Under the pieces are notes generated by a model that did no database searches, was not told the origin of the DNA, and saw only the letters and a list, made by a program, of their open reading frames with translations. From contig NC_021237.1 of assembly GCF_000397205.1 (NCBI RefSeq), positions 4,943,501-5,007,500 of the forward strand: a DNA stretch of 64,000 bases, in the 5' to 3' direction. A program made the translations under genes and the position numbers. Below, one piece after another: positions 8,626 to 17,712 of this stretch (within the stretch, counting starts at the first letter, position 1; each line of letters begins with the position of its first letter). The DNA comes from Pseudomonas protegens CHA0. GTDB taxonomy: Bacteria; Pseudomonadota; Gammaproteobacteria; Pseudomonadales; Pseudomonadaceae.

Positions 8626-9350
8626 TCAAACCAAAAAATAACGTCGCCACTCATAAACCCCAACCTTATCCAACGGCGAGAAAATAGCATATTTATGAAA
8701 AAAAGTCACCGAACAGGGTGATACCTACGAACAAGGACAAGTACTTAATTAGCATCAATTATTTTAAATACTCAAAAAACCAACTTTCGAGAACTCGCAC
8801 GAAGTATACAAAATTAAAATTGGATAAAATATCCAAAAACAAAGACCAATCCGATCACTATAAAAAAGAAACCAAGGTGCACACATGAAAAAGATAAAGC
8901 CCAGACCCATTTGATAGATTGAATAACCTGAGGATCAGAATTAAAGCTACCAGCAGCGAGGAATACATCCAAAAGCCCCATCGCCAGTTAGTAATAAGAA
9001 ATAGCAAAAGAAAATGTTATTAGAAAAAATAGTGCTTGATGCCCCCCCAAAAAACAAAAAACCTCATCAGCAAAACGAATGAAGTTTCTATTGTTTGAAA
9101 AGGGTTATCAACCCCGCATCCAGATAGTCATATAACTTTATATAAAACCAAGTATCGCCATCTGTATAAAATTAACGTACAGCAATACTCTGAGAAACAA
9201 ATCCTATGGCCCGCAGCACCACAAAAAACTCAGCTAAACACAATACCTCTTTAAGAGACCTTGATTTCGCCAAAAGCATTTAGAATGCTAAAAAACAAAA
9301 AAAGAGATAACTATATAAACATCCAAACCATAGAGATTTAGATAAGTCAT
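8626..9350 (-). pseudogene. Decayed polytopic membrane protein in the wzy (O-antigen polymerase) position
   Basis: No open frame survives, but a protein can be followed by switching frames. ATG at 9350 (GGAGAAGAG site, 13 nt after the GT2 stop) gives MTYLNLYGLDVYIVISFFVF. Frame shifts then lead to EFFVVLRAIGFVSQSIAV, TDGDTWFYIKLYDYLDAG, ADEVFCFLGGHQALFFLI, GLLDVFLAAGSF, SIKWVWALSFSCVHLGFFF and finally a tail ending YEWRRYFLV. Lesions include shifts near 9290, 9095, 8830 and the A7 tract at 8698-8704, and stops at 9280-9282, 9172-9174, 8988-8990 and 8759-8761. The chain of hydrophobic segments, and its place between the two glycosyltransferases of an operon that otherwise lacks a polymerase, suggest Wzy (EpsG-like architecture). 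At about 240 codons it is probably also internally deleted. The Wzy identity is inference. Confidence 0.65.
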
Positions 9351-9362
9351 CTCTTCTCCAAA

Positions 9363-10268
9363 TTATCGATTTTTCAATTTAGGACCAACCAGCCTTCGCA
9401 CACCAAGTGTGTTGAGTACTTTTTTGGGCCGGAGGCAATATATATTGCGCAGCAAGAACAATGAACGCTTCAGCGAAAATCTATTAGTAGACCTTAGCAT
9501 AGCCAAAAACGTAACAAAGTAGTTTGCATATAGATCACATCGTAAAACTTTATAGCTATCAAAATAACGCTCAATATCATCAAAATAGATAGAGTATGCC
9601 TTTAACTTTCCTGATTGTGTGGATAGATACGAACCCGCAGATGGATTGCATCTATACTTAACCAAAGTTTGGTTTATATAAACAGCCTTTCCTTCGGGAA
9701 TTAAAGAGTCCATAGCAAAAAACCACTCCATAAACTCACGTTTTATAACCGTTTTCCTTGAACTTCTTCTATATGCATACGAACTATGGACAGCAACTGA
9801 CCCCCAACGAGCAAGCTCCTCCCCCGAAACATCTATTGATCTTTCGGCAGAGTCTGGAAATTGTGTATCAGACAAGTATTTATCATCATCAGAAAAGTAT
9901 ACTGCTTTATGGAAGACGACATTGACTTGAGCATCTTCCTGAAACTCCTTATATTGAAGAGCTAACTTTCCAGGGAGCATTACATCATCACCATCAAAAT
10001 GGAAAACGATGTCGCCTGAAGCCATTGAGTGTAAACCAAGATAGTTTAAGGCAGGCCCTACATTTTCTGAGCGGAGGTTTAGTTTGAGTCTTCCCTCATG
10101 CAAACGAGAGTACTCAAGAAGAACCTCTTGAGTTCTATCAGTAGAACAATCATCAGAGACTATAACTTCACACTCGAAATTTATTTCTTGCGACAGGATA
10201 CTATCAAGACACTCTACAATATAGCGCTCTTGATTGTAGCAAGATACGACGACAGTAGCTGATAACAT
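9363..10268 (-). CDS. Glycosyltransferase family 2
   Basis: A 301-residue GT-A enzyme. TVVVSCYNQERYIVECLDSI at the N-terminus, VIVSDDCSTDRT (about residue 36) and FHFDGDDVMLPGKL (about 91; DxD metal/nucleotide site) are the GT2 core. The C-terminal 120 residues are a variable acceptor-binding part. It should add one residue of the O-unit in the cytoplasm. The ATG overlaps the wzx stop by one base (TAATG), and the broken wzy candidate begins 13 nt downstream. Donor sugar unknown. AT-rich codon use as in its neighbours. Confidence 0.9.
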   Translation of the reverse strand: MLSATVVVSCYNQERYIVECLDSILSQEINFECEVIVSDDCSTDRTQEVLLEYSRLHEGRLKLNLRSENVGPALNYLGLHSMASGDIVFHFDGDDVMLPGKLALQYKEFQEDAQVNVVFHKAVYFSDDDKYLSDTQFPDSAERSIDVSGEELARWGSVAVHSSYAYRRSSRKTVIKREFMEWFFAMDSLIPEGKAVYINQTLVKYRCNPSAGSYLSTQSGKLKAYSIYFDDIERYFDSYKVLRCDLYANYFVTFLAMLRSTNRFSLKRSLFLLRNIYCLRPKKVLNTLGVRRLVGPKLKNR

Positions 10269-11563
10269 TATACTTCCCTTCTCCTATAGAGAAAAAAACC
10301 TGATACGGCAACCACAAAATATACAATATTCATCAACAAAGTAGCTAGGAATACACCTTTTAGACCGAGCCCCAAATTAAGAAAAATAGAGCTGGCACTA
10401 AAAAAGAATATCCCCTGCAGCAATTCGCTTACGATATAGATTTTCAGTGCAGCCTTGGCTATAACTACAAAACCGATAACATAAGTCGAAACACGAAAAA
10501 AATCCGCAATTAATTGATACTTAATCAATGACTCTAATGACTCAAAATCACTCGATAATATTATTGGTATAATTTGCACTCTTAATAAAAAGAAAATGCT
10601 CGCCCCAAAAAGAAAAACAAACATCACGACTGCCATGAATCTCAACACTAAACTTGCGATTTCTTTTCTATTATTACTTCCTGAGATTGTAGGCATAAAA
10701 TAGACTGCAAGGAATATGGTAAAAAAACCCATATATGCACTTGAAACTTTAATCGCCCCTTGCCATATTCCAGCTGACGCATAGCCTATGTGATTGATAA
10801 TCTGTTGCCGAACTAGTATTTCTATCAGAGGTACGCTCACTGCTCCCACCAGGGCCATGGAAGTAAAAACGGATAGCCTTCTTATAGCTAGCGCATTAAT
10901 CTTTGTTTTAATTTTGGCTCTAAAGAAAAAAGACCTACGATAAAAAAAATATGCTGGAATTGAATAAATAAGAAACATCAAAACCATTGAAATTGCGGCA
11001 CCTACCAGCTGATAAAATCCAATTAGGAACCAGCTGATCGGTACAACTAGAACATTTCCTGATATCTGAATAAGTGCATATGTTTTAGTATCACGCAGCC
11101 CATTAGCGACACCGCACACTAGATTAACAAATGCAAAACCAAACTGAGCAAAAAATAAAAAAACTATTATTTTATAATATTCCTCGCTCTTAAAAATATA
11201 ACCCGAGATATCTTGCGAAAAACAAACTCCAACTATACAAAAAAAAGTACAAAACAAAAGAGAGTATAATTTTGCTGAACCAATAAACTCAGCCAACCGT
11301 CGAGGTTGTTTTTTATACTCTGCTACATATTTGATCACTCCATTAGATATGCCGCCACCGGCCATCAGAGATAGCATAGCAACGAGACTCATAAAGTTAC
11401 CCAGCAACCCCATACCACCAGCACCTAAATAAACCGCAATCAGTTTTATCAAAATAAAACCAACTGCGATTTTAGATGTTTGAGAGGCGACAGTTAAAGC
11501 AGCACTCTGTAATGCATGTTTTCGACTAACTAAAATTCGACTTGCATTACTAGCAACATGCAT
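10268..11563 (-). CDS. wzx: Wzx O-antigen flippase, WzxE-like (MOP superfamily)
   Basis: A 431-residue protein with about 12 hydrophobic helices. The N-terminal pattern TSKIAVGFILIKLIAVYLG, GGGISNGVIKYVAEY and the loop GVANGLRDTKTYALI resemble WzxE, the enterobacterial common antigen flippase, more than typical O-antigen Wzx proteins. It should move the lipid-linked O-unit across the inner membrane. I place the start at 11563 because GAGG sits 6 nt upstream. A codon at 11584 would add 7 residues and a 35-nt overlap with wecE. With 11563 the overlap is 14 nt. The pairing with a WecE homologue upstream mirrors the wecE-wzxE order of the ECA operon. Confidence 0.87.
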   Translation of the reverse strand: MHVASNASRILVSRKHALQSAALTVASQTSKIAVGFILIKLIAVYLGAGGMGLLGNFMSLVAMLSLMAGGGISNGVIKYVAEYKKQPRRLAEFIGSAKLYSLLFCTFFCIVGVCFSQDISGYIFKSEEYYKIIVFLFFAQFGFAFVNLVCGVANGLRDTKTYALIQISGNVLVVPISWFLIGFYQLVGAAISMVLMFLIYSIPAYFFYRRSFFFRAKIKTKINALAIRRLSVFTSMALVGAVSVPLIEILVRQQIINHIGYASAGIWQGAIKVSSAYMGFFTIFLAVYFMPTISGSNNRKEIASLVLRFMAVVMFVFLFGASIFFLLRVQIIPIILSSDFESLESLIKYQLIADFFRVSTYVIGFVVIAKAALKIYIVSELLQGIFFFSASSIFLNLGLGLKGVFLATLLMNIVYFVVAVSGFFLYRRREV

Positions 11564-12692
11564 TGACAGCCTCGACGACAGCATCCACTACAGTAGTTCT
11601 CTCGAGATCAGTCATTCCATACCAAATTGGAAGTCTGATTAAACGCTCGCTCTCAGATGTTGTAAATTTATCCTTACCAACAAAAGCACCAAGTCGAATA
11701 CCCGCTGGAGCAGAGTGCAATGGAATATAGTGGAATACCGCACCAATCCCATTATTCTTTAAATACTCTAAGACCTTTGTCCTAATACCAATATCAGGAA
11801 GCTTAACGTAAAACATATGAGCATTACTTATACATTCTGCGGGAATTATAGGCAGCTCTAGCTTCCCATTAGCTGAAAGCTCACTGAGATTTTCATAAAA
11901 AAATCTCCATGTTTTAATCCTAGACTCTTTTATTTCTTCAACTTTTTCAAGCTGGCCATACAGATAAGCTGCTTGAAGTTCCCCAGGAAGGTAACTACTG
12001 CCCAAATCCACCCAAGTATACTTATCAATCATTCCTCGAAAAAATAGATTTCTATTCGTCCCTTTCTCTCGAATGACTTCAGCCCTGAGTATAAAACTTT
12101 CATCATTTATAATTAATAAGCCGCCTTCGCCACCACTTGTATAGTTTTTTGTTTCATGAAAACTATAAGCTGCCATATGCCCTATTGTCCCTAAGGGTCT
12201 TCCTTTATAGAAAGATGTCATTCCCTGTGCGGCATCTTCAATCACATACAATCCATAATGATTTGCTATACCCATTATTGTATCCATTTCACAAGCAACA
12301 CCGGCATAATGAACTGGAACTATGGCTTTGGTATTCTTTGAGATAGCCGCTTCAATAAGCGTCTCATCAATATTCATCGTATCTGGACGAATATCTACAA
12401 AAATAATTTTTGCCCCCCTTAGAGCAAACGCATTCGCCGTACTTACGAAAGTATAGCTAGGCATAATTACTTCATCACCCGGCTGAATATCGATTAACAA
12501 AGCAGACATTTCTAAAGCTTGAGTGCAGGAAGGGGTTAATAGAGCTTTTTTGCAGCCCAAACTTTCTTCAAACCATTTTTGGCAAAGGATGGTGAATTTT
12601 CCATCACCGGACATCTTATCACTGCGCATAGCTGATATCACATACTGATCTTCACTTCCAGTATATGGTGGCTTGTTGAATGGGATATTCAT
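11550..12692 (-). CDS. wecE: dTDP-4-amino-4,6-dideoxygalactose transaminase (WecE-like)
   Basis: A 380-residue PLP-dependent sugar aminotransferase that is strikingly close to E. coli WecE/RffA. Shared stretches I recognise include PGDEVIMPSYTFVSTANAF, VPVHYAGVACEMD, SFHETKNYT (the Lys that binds PLP), REKGTNR and HMFYVKL. It should aminate dTDP-4-keto-6-deoxyglucose at C4 to give dTDP-Fuc4N. In ECA synthesis WecD then acetylates it. No wecD, rmlA or rmlB homologue lies in this window, so the precursor, and any acetylation, must come from elsewhere. The start at 12692 matches the family N-terminus. An in-frame ATG at 12716 would add 8 residues. It is the first intact gene of the operon. Confidence 0.92.
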   Translation of the reverse strand: MNIPFNKPPYTGSEDQYVISAMRSDKMSGDGKFTILCQKWFEESLGCKKALLTPSCTQALEMSALLIDIQPGDEVIMPSYTFVSTANAFALRGAKIIFVDIRPDTMNIDETLIEAAISKNTKAIVPVHYAGVACEMDTIMGIANHYGLYVIEDAAQGMTSFYKGRPLGTIGHMAAYSFHETKNYTSGGEGGLLIINDESFILRAEVIREKGTNRNLFFRGMIDKYTWVDLGSSYLPGELQAAYLYGQLEKVEEIKESRIKTWRFFYENLSELSANGKLELPIIPAECISNAHMFYVKLPDIGIRTKVLEYLKNNGIGAVFHYIPLHSAPAGIRLGAFVGKDKFTTSESERLIRLPIWYGMTDLERTTVVDAVVEAVNACC

Positions 12693-13047
12693 TTTTCGTT
12701 TACATCCTTTAGCCAAAATACTTTTACATTTATTTAAAATAGTTAACCAATCTATAACTCATTACAAGCATATAACTTAAAAGTTACCACCCAACAATAA
12801 AGATATTTCACATAAAGTATAAAATCATCTTGATTCCGTAGCATATACGAATAGTTTTTCAGCATCCTGCAACTGTTAGCTAGCTTACGCCAGTTTCACA
12901 ACATGTGGCTTGCACTCAATAACATTTAAATTATACACAACTATCGGAAAATCTTAACCTTTACGGACTATTTTTAGCCTTGGATGGTCAAAATTCCACG
13001 CTCCCTTCCTCTCTGCAAAAGCTCATCGCGCGAGAGATGCCCCTTCA
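12693..13047 (-). promoter_or_regulatory. AT-rich leader of the O-antigen operon with a candidate promoter
   Basis: This 355-nt stretch has no open frame. On the minus strand TATAAT (plus 12930-12935) is preceded by TGTG, giving an extended -10 box about 240 nt upstream of wecE. The -35 region 17 nt further up is poor. I found no good match to the JUMPstart/ops element used by RfaH. The promoter is a weak prediction. Confidence 0.35.
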
Positions 13048-14085
13048 TCATGCACACGAAAGCGACTTCTTATAATGATAAAGAGTAACAGACAGAGCCC
13101 CCCCCCCCTAACCCCGCCCCTACGAGAACCTCAATCAGGATGATGAACATTTTTTATGGGTGTATGGGATTACCTATGCTGGCCATAGGTCCGTCTTTCA
13201 AACAAACTGATAATTCATCAGACTCAACAACCACTGAACTATAAAATATTTTTTGAACTAGTAGATATCGAAGCTCGTCAGCAAATAAACCCTTGTCTCT
13301 ATTTTCTTCATTTCCTGCTTCATTAGTTTTCTTCTTAAGCGAAACCGAAGCCCCTGTACCATTTAGTGTAGAGCCCAACGCAAATATACTTGAGACATCT
13401 AGCGCCCTCCTAAGATCATCTACAGCTTCCTCCCCTTCAACCTCTCGCCGAATATCAATTTGTTTTGCCTAATAACCAGCTCGCATAGCAGCATCTGCAT
13501 TTATATTAGACGCAACCTCACTTGCAGTCTTCCTCATAACAAGATCATATGACCCCCAGCAAAAACACCAAGTCTTCTCCCTCAGGACCTCTAAAAGTCA
13601 CAAGAACCGGTTTAGGAGTCTCATTATCTTTAGAATCATTTCCTGCAGCTCGCTTTATAAATAGTTCATTAAACGAGATTCTCTCTGAGAACTCCTCATA
13701 GCTATTTATGCTTGAGTTAATTTTATATTTTTGCTCACTTTAGACGACCTCAGAATATGCTCCCAGAAAACTCTCTAAGATAGTTATCAGATCGAGCGTT
13801 ACGAATAAATGTAGAGTAAATTTTAGCGATCGCTTCACGTATAGTATCTTCATCTTTCAGAAAGCTATAACCGATAATCGAAACGTCCCTAACCCCTGGT
13901 GGGTACAATAAAATTCGAGCTTCGTAAGCGGGCTTGATAATAAAAGCGAAAACAGTAAAAATAAACGTCACAACTAATATACTGAATAAAAACAGCAACC
14001 GTTCAAACCATAAAATCCTTAGCAAGGTGAAGAGCTTTATTCGAATAGGGGAGAAAACCTCAGAATGATCTGTTTCTATAGCCAT
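13048..14085 (-). pseudogene. wzz: wzz, O-antigen chain-length regulator, multiply disrupted
   Basis: From ATG 14085 the first frame reads a clear Wzz N-terminus: a transmembrane helix near residues 30-52, then ARILLYPPGVRDV and IYSTFIRNARSDNYLREF, ending at a TGA at 13750. The rest is recovered in other frames: INSYEEFSERISFNELFIKR, KPVLVTFRGPEGEDLVFLL, GSYDLVMRKTASEVASNIN, and the second membrane helix MFIILIEVLVGAGLGGG. Lesions are frameshifts near 13757, at the C5 run 13553-13557 and at the C11 run 13098-13108, and stops at 13740-13742, 13469-13471 and 13154-13156. Reassembled length (about 345 codons) and position after ihfB are normal for Pseudomonas wzz. Wzz sets O-chain length together with Wzy. 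Confidence 0.88.
13098..13108. repeat. Homopolymer tract of 11 C within wzz
   Basis: Eleven consecutive C lie in the codons of the former C-terminal membrane helix of wzz. With 10 bases the frame would pass into TLYHYKKS. With 11 it runs into a stop. Such tracts slip readily. Here the gene is already dead from other lesions, so the tract is more likely a by-product of decay than an active switch. Confidence 0.8.
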
Positions 14086-14300
14086 TTAAAGACTCTGAGC
14101 AGCACATTGATAATAACTAGCCATTCCCGGACCAAGATTCACTTATAGATATATAGAATATAAAAAATACTCCCCCTTAACCAACATTCAAGCAGAGATA
14201 ACTTTAATATTTATCTTAGAATTTTAAAATATATATCCGCAACTTCAAAAAACAGAATTCAAAATGAGCGACATATAACTTTAAGTGCAACTTCCATTAT

Positions 14301-14588
14301 TTAAATTTCTTCTTCATTGACACGATCTCTCAACTCTTTACCCGGTTTGAAATGAGGTACAAACTTGCCATCCAGACTGACTGATTGACCAGTTTTTGGA
14401 TTTCTGCCTACGCGAGGAGCACGATAGTGAAGAGAGAAACTACCAAATCCTCGAATCTCAATTCGATCACCGGTAGCCAGACACTGTGACATCTGTTCAA
14501 GCATGGTCTTTATCGCCAACTCGACATCCTTGGATGAGAGCAGCCCTTGATGGGTGACAATTCGTTCGATCAACTCCGACTTCGTCAT
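14301..14588 (-). CDS. ihfB: Integration host factor subunit beta
   Basis: A 95-residue HU/IHF-family protein with the beta-subunit signature [10 protein letters not shown], the DNA-bending arm [10 protein letters not shown], and [11 protein letters not shown]. With IhfA it forms the heterodimer that bends DNA sharply at consensus sites, serving sigma-54 promoters, recombination and nucleoid structure. It is preceded by the small lipoprotein gene and rpsA on the same strand. In Pseudomonas ihfB is the standard left flank of the O-antigen locus, which is what anchors the assignment of the genes downstream. The ATG at 14588 has a GAAGGG site. Confidence 0.96.
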   Translation of the reverse strand: MTKSELIERIVTHQGLLSSKDVELAIKTMLEQMSQCLATGDRIEIRGFGSFSLHYRAPRVGRNPKTGQSVSLDGKFVPHFKPGKELRDRVNEEEI

Positions 14589-14729
14589 ATTTTTCCCTTC
14601 TTTTTCAAGCAGCTAGGTCAGTGCTTCAAAGGTTTTAGCATGCTCTGAGGGTTTTGAACAGCCCATCTACCACACTGATACAAACTCCTTTTTTTGCAGA
14701 AGATGCAGTGACAAAAACACAAAGCGGCC

Positions 14730-15011
14730 CTATCGACACATGACCAACATCGTTCGAGTCAGATAACCCGCCGGATTCCAACCGAAAGGATAATCCCCCT
14801 CCTCATCCTTGGCATCACTGGATTTTGTAATGACCTTGTAGCCATTGGCCTTACACTCACGTGCAGCACGCTTGTAGCATTTGTCCCAATCCGACCCCAG
14901 CCCCGAACAGTCGATCTCTATGCCACTGACCCCGCGCACCGCGTGGGTCTTTACACTGGTCGTACACCCTGCCAAAAGAAGAATCAAAACCACTACACCC
15001 AACCTGCTCAT
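14730..15011 (-). CDS. Small predicted lipoprotein
   Basis: A 93-residue protein with a signal sequence and lipobox LLAGC (Cys16), so it should be lipidated and anchored in the outer or inner membrane facing the periplasm. The mature part has four further Cys (at DCSGLG, DKCYKR, RECKANG and the C-terminal MCR), which could form two disulfides. The segment with Cys and basic residues recalls short Pseudomonas lipoproteins of unknown role. A clean AAGGA site precedes the ATG. It lies between rpsA (with a terminator upstream) and ihfB, so it probably has its own promoter. No function can be assigned. Confidence 0.75.
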   Translation of the reverse strand: MSRLGVVVLILLLAGCTTSVKTHAVRGVSGIEIDCSGLGSDWDKCYKRAARECKANGYKVITKSSDAKDEEGDYPFGWNPAGYLTRTMLVMCR

Positions 15012-15162
15012 ACTCTTCCTTAAGGCAGCTTATGCTGCTTGAATAATGCACCCATTGGGTACCTAGACCCTGACACGGCAGCCAACCCACCTAAGAAAGA
15101 GACAACTCATTGCACAGATTGGTTTCCCCAGCACTCCGCTGAGCTTCTCGAATTTCAGGCAT

Positions 15163-15192
15163 AAAAAAGGGCGACCGAAGTCGCCCTTTTTA
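15163..15192 (-). terminator. Intrinsic terminator of rpsA
   Basis: The stem GGGCGAC / GTCGCCC with loop CGAA is flanked by A and T runs and lies 15 nt after the rpsA stop. On the minus strand it ends in CCCTTTTTTAT, a textbook terminator. Confidence 0.9.
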
Positions 15193-15206
15193 TGGTCTGA
15201 CAGAAC

Positions 15207-16901
15207 TTAGTTCTGCTTTTCCATTTGTGCACGCAGCAGGTCACCCAGAGTGGTAGGACCAGCAGCGATATCCGAAGCAGCTGGCTTGTCGCGCAGGCTC
15301 TGGATAGCTTCTTTCTCGTCTTCAACGTCTTTCGACTTGATCGAGAGCTGGATTACACGGCTCTTACGGTCAACGCTGATGATCTTGGCTTCAACTTCTT
15401 CGCCTTCTTTCAGAACGTTACGCGCATCTTCGATGCGGTCACGGCTGATTTCGGAGGCTTTCAGAGTAGCTTCGATATCGTTAGCCAGGGTGATGATGGC
15501 GCCTTTGGCGTCAACTTCTTTTACAACACCCTTAACGATTGCGCCTTTGTCGTTCTCTTGGACGTACTCGGAGAACGGATCGCTTTCCAGTTGCTTGATA
15601 CCCAGGGAGATACGCTCGCGCTCTGGGTCAACCGACAGGATAACGGTGTCCAGCTCGTCGCCCTTCTTGAAACGGCGTACGGCTTCTTCGCCCACTTCGT
15701 TCCAAGAGATGTCGGACAGGTGAACCAGACCGTCGATGCCGCCGTCCAGACCAATGAAGATACCGAAATCGGTGATCGACTTGATGGTGCCGGAGATCTT
15801 ATCGCCCTTGTTGAACTGGCCAGAGAAGTCTTCCCATGGGTTGGACTTGCACTGCTTGATGCCGAGGGAGATACGACGACGCTCTTCGTCGATGTCCAGA
15901 ACCATAACTTCCACTTCGTCGCCGACTTGTACGACTTTCGAAGGATGGATGTTCTTGTTGGTCCAGTCCATTTCCGAAACGTGTACCAGGCCTTCCACGC
16001 CTTCTTCCAGCTCAGCGAAGCAGCCGTAGTCGGTCAGGTTGGTTACACGAGCGGTAACGCGGGTGCTTTCTGGGTAACGAGCCTTGATAGCAACCCATGG
16101 ATCTTCGCCCAGTTGCTTCAGGCCCAGGGAAACACGATTGCGCTCGCGATCGTACTTCAGAACCTTGACATCGATCTCGTCGCCAACGTTGACGATTTCG
16201 GAAGGATGCTTGATACGCTTCCAAGCCATGTCGGTGATGTGCAACAGGCCATCGACGCCACCCAGATCGACGAATGCGCCGTAATCGGTGAGGTTCTTGA
16301 CGATACCTTTGACTTGCTGACCTTCCTGCAGGGATTCCAGCAGAGCTTCACGCTCAGCGGAGTTCTCGGCTTCGAGGACGCTGCGGCGGGAAACGACAAC
16401 GTTGTTGCGCTTCTGGTCGAGTTTGATGACTTTAAACTCGAGCTCTTTGCCTTCCAGGTGCGTGGTGTCGCGCACTGGACGGACGTCAACCAGAGAACCT
16501 GGCAGGAACGCACGGATGCCGTTAACGTCGACAGTGAAGCCGCCTTTAACCTTACCGTTGATAACGCCCTTGACCACTTCTTCGGCTGCGAAGGCTGCTT
16601 CCAGAACGATCCAGCATTCAGCGCGCTTGGCTTTTTCACGGGAGAGCTTGGTTTCACCAAAGCCGTCTTCAACCGAATCCAGAGCAACGTGAACTTCATC
16701 ACCAACATTGATGGACAGTTCGCCAGCATCGTTGTAGAACTGCTCAAGCGGGATCAGCGCTTCAGACTTCAGACCAGCGTGAACGGTTACCCAACGCGCT
16801 TGGTAGTCGATGTCGACGATAACACCGGTGATGATGGAGCCTGCCTGAAGGTTCAGGGTTTTTAGGCTTTCTTCAAAGAGTTCCGCAAAGCTTTCGCTCA
16901 T
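15207..16901 (-). CDS. rpsA: 30S ribosomal protein S1
   Basis: A 564-residue protein beginning [16 protein letters not shown], composed of six S1 (OB-fold) RNA-binding repeats. Repeat cores are easy to see: [60 protein letters not shown] and [18 protein letters not shown]1 brings mRNA to the 30S subunit and is essential in gammaproteobacteria. I start at 16901 (AGGA site), which gives the family N-terminus, and not at an upstream in-frame codon that would add 51 residues. It follows cmk with a 121-nt gap, the conserved cmk-rpsA order. A long antisense open frame over this gene is a codon-bias shadow. Confidence 0.97.
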   Translation of the reverse strand: MSESFAELFEESLKTLNLQAGSIITGVIVDIDYQARWVTVHAGLKSEALIPLEQFYNDAGELSINVGDEVHVALDSVEDGFGETKLSREKAKRAECWIVLEAAFAAEEVVKGVINGKVKGGFTVDVNGIRAFLPGSLVDVRPVRDTTHLEGKELEFKVIKLDQKRNNVVVSRRSVLEAENSAEREALLESLQEGQQVKGIVKNLTDYGAFVDLGGVDGLLHITDMAWKRIKHPSEIVNVGDEIDVKVLKYDRERNRVSLGLKQLGEDPWVAIKARYPESTRVTARVTNLTDYGCFAELEEGVEGLVHVSEMDWTNKNIHPSKVVQVGDEVEVMVLDIDEERRRISLGIKQCKSNPWEDFSGQFNKGDKISGTIKSITDFGIFIGLDGGIDGLVHLSDISWNEVGEEAVRRFKKGDELDTVILSVDPERERISLGIKQLESDPFSEYVQENDKGAIVKGVVKEVDAKGAIITLANDIEATLKASEISRDRIEDARNVLKEGEEVEAKIISVDRKSRVIQLSIKSKDVEDEKEAIQSLRDKPAASDIAAGPTTLGDLLRAQMEKQN

Positions 16902-17022
16902 TTTAATTCCTGTTGATAAGGGCGAAGAATCCGCCCATCTGCCACATCCCAGACGATGTGGGTTACGTTCATATAAAAGAACGATCGCAGGACTATGACT
17001 GGTCCCCTGCAATCCTTCTTGT

Positions 17023-17712
17023 TCACCCGGCGATATCGCGAATGGCGATTTCACTCAAGATGCGTTGCAACACCTGATCAATGGACAACTCCGTGGAATC
17101 CAGCTGTATGGCGTCAGCCGCCGGCTTGAGCGGGGCCACCGCTCGCTGGGTATCGCGCTCATCACGCGCACGTATCTCATCTAGCAGACTCGACAGACTA
17201 ACACCATCGACCTTTCCCTTCAACTGCAAGTAACGGCGACGAGCACGCTCCTCGGCACTGGCAGTCAGGAAAATCTTCAACGGAGCGTCGGGAAACACCA
17301 CGGTTCCCATGTCACGGCCATCGGCAACCAACCCTGGCGGCTCCTGAAAGGCACGCTGACGCTGCAGCAGGGCGTCTCGCACAGCAGGCAACGCCGCAAC
17401 CTGAGAAGCCCAGGCCCCGACCTGCTCGTTGCGCAGGTCATCCGTCACGTCATCACCCTCAAGAATGATCCGCTGCGGATGGTTCTCAGTAGCTCCGAGA
17501 AACTGCACATCCAGGTGAGCCGCCAACAATTTCAGCGACTCTTCGTTGGTCAGATCGACGCCATGATTGCGCGCAGCGAACGCCAGCAGCCGGTACAGCG
17601 CTCCGGAGTCCAGCAGACACCAGCCCAGATGCTTGGCCAGCTTGCCAGCAATGGTGCCCTTACCCGAACCACTCGGCCCATCGATGGTGATCACCGGCGC
17701 CTTGATATTCAC
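17023..17712 (-). CDS. cmk: Cytidylate kinase
   Basis: A 229-residue nucleoside monophosphate kinase that phosphorylates CMP and dCMP with ATP. The P-loop is [10 protein letters not shown] (about residues 9-18). DSGALYR and [13 protein letters not shown] follow, then the LID region [11 protein letters not shown] and the conserved RDERD. The GTG start at 17712 overlaps the tyrA-aroA stop by 4 nt (GTGA) and gives the expected family length and N-terminus. It is part of the aroA-cmk-rpsA string conserved across gammaproteobacteria. Confidence 0.95.
   Translation of the reverse strand: MNIKAPVITIDGPSGSGKGTIAGKLAKHLGWCLLDSGALYRLLAFAARNHGVDLTNEESLKLLAAHLDVQFLGATENHPQRIILEGDDVTDDLRNEQVGAWASQVAALPAVRDALLQRQRAFQEPPGLVADGRDMGTVVFPDAPLKIFLTASAEERARRRYLQLKGKVDGVSLSSLLDEIRARDERDTQRAVAPLKPAADAIQLDSTELSIDQVLQRILSEIAIRDIAG

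Noticed and set aside
12883..12891. GGCGTAAGC on the minus strand upstream of wecE as a possible ops/JUMPstart element
   Set aside because: Two of nine bases differ from the ops consensus at core positions, and the rest of JUMPstart is not present.
12717..14300. Extra small genes in the AT-rich stretch between wecE and ihfB
   Set aside because: The short frames (for example 13154-13378) are pieces of the broken wzz and not independent genes; 14086-14300 and 12693-13047 show no coding character.
15225..16865. 546-codon open frame antisense to rpsA
   Set aside because: Shadow of strong codon bias in a highly expressed gene; rpsA on the other strand has complete S1 repeats, and the antisense product has no recognisable domain.
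16940..16961. Small hairpin between cmk and rpsA as a terminator
   Set aside because: Stem of about 7 bp with no U tract; it lies in the rpsA leader and may only be leader structure.
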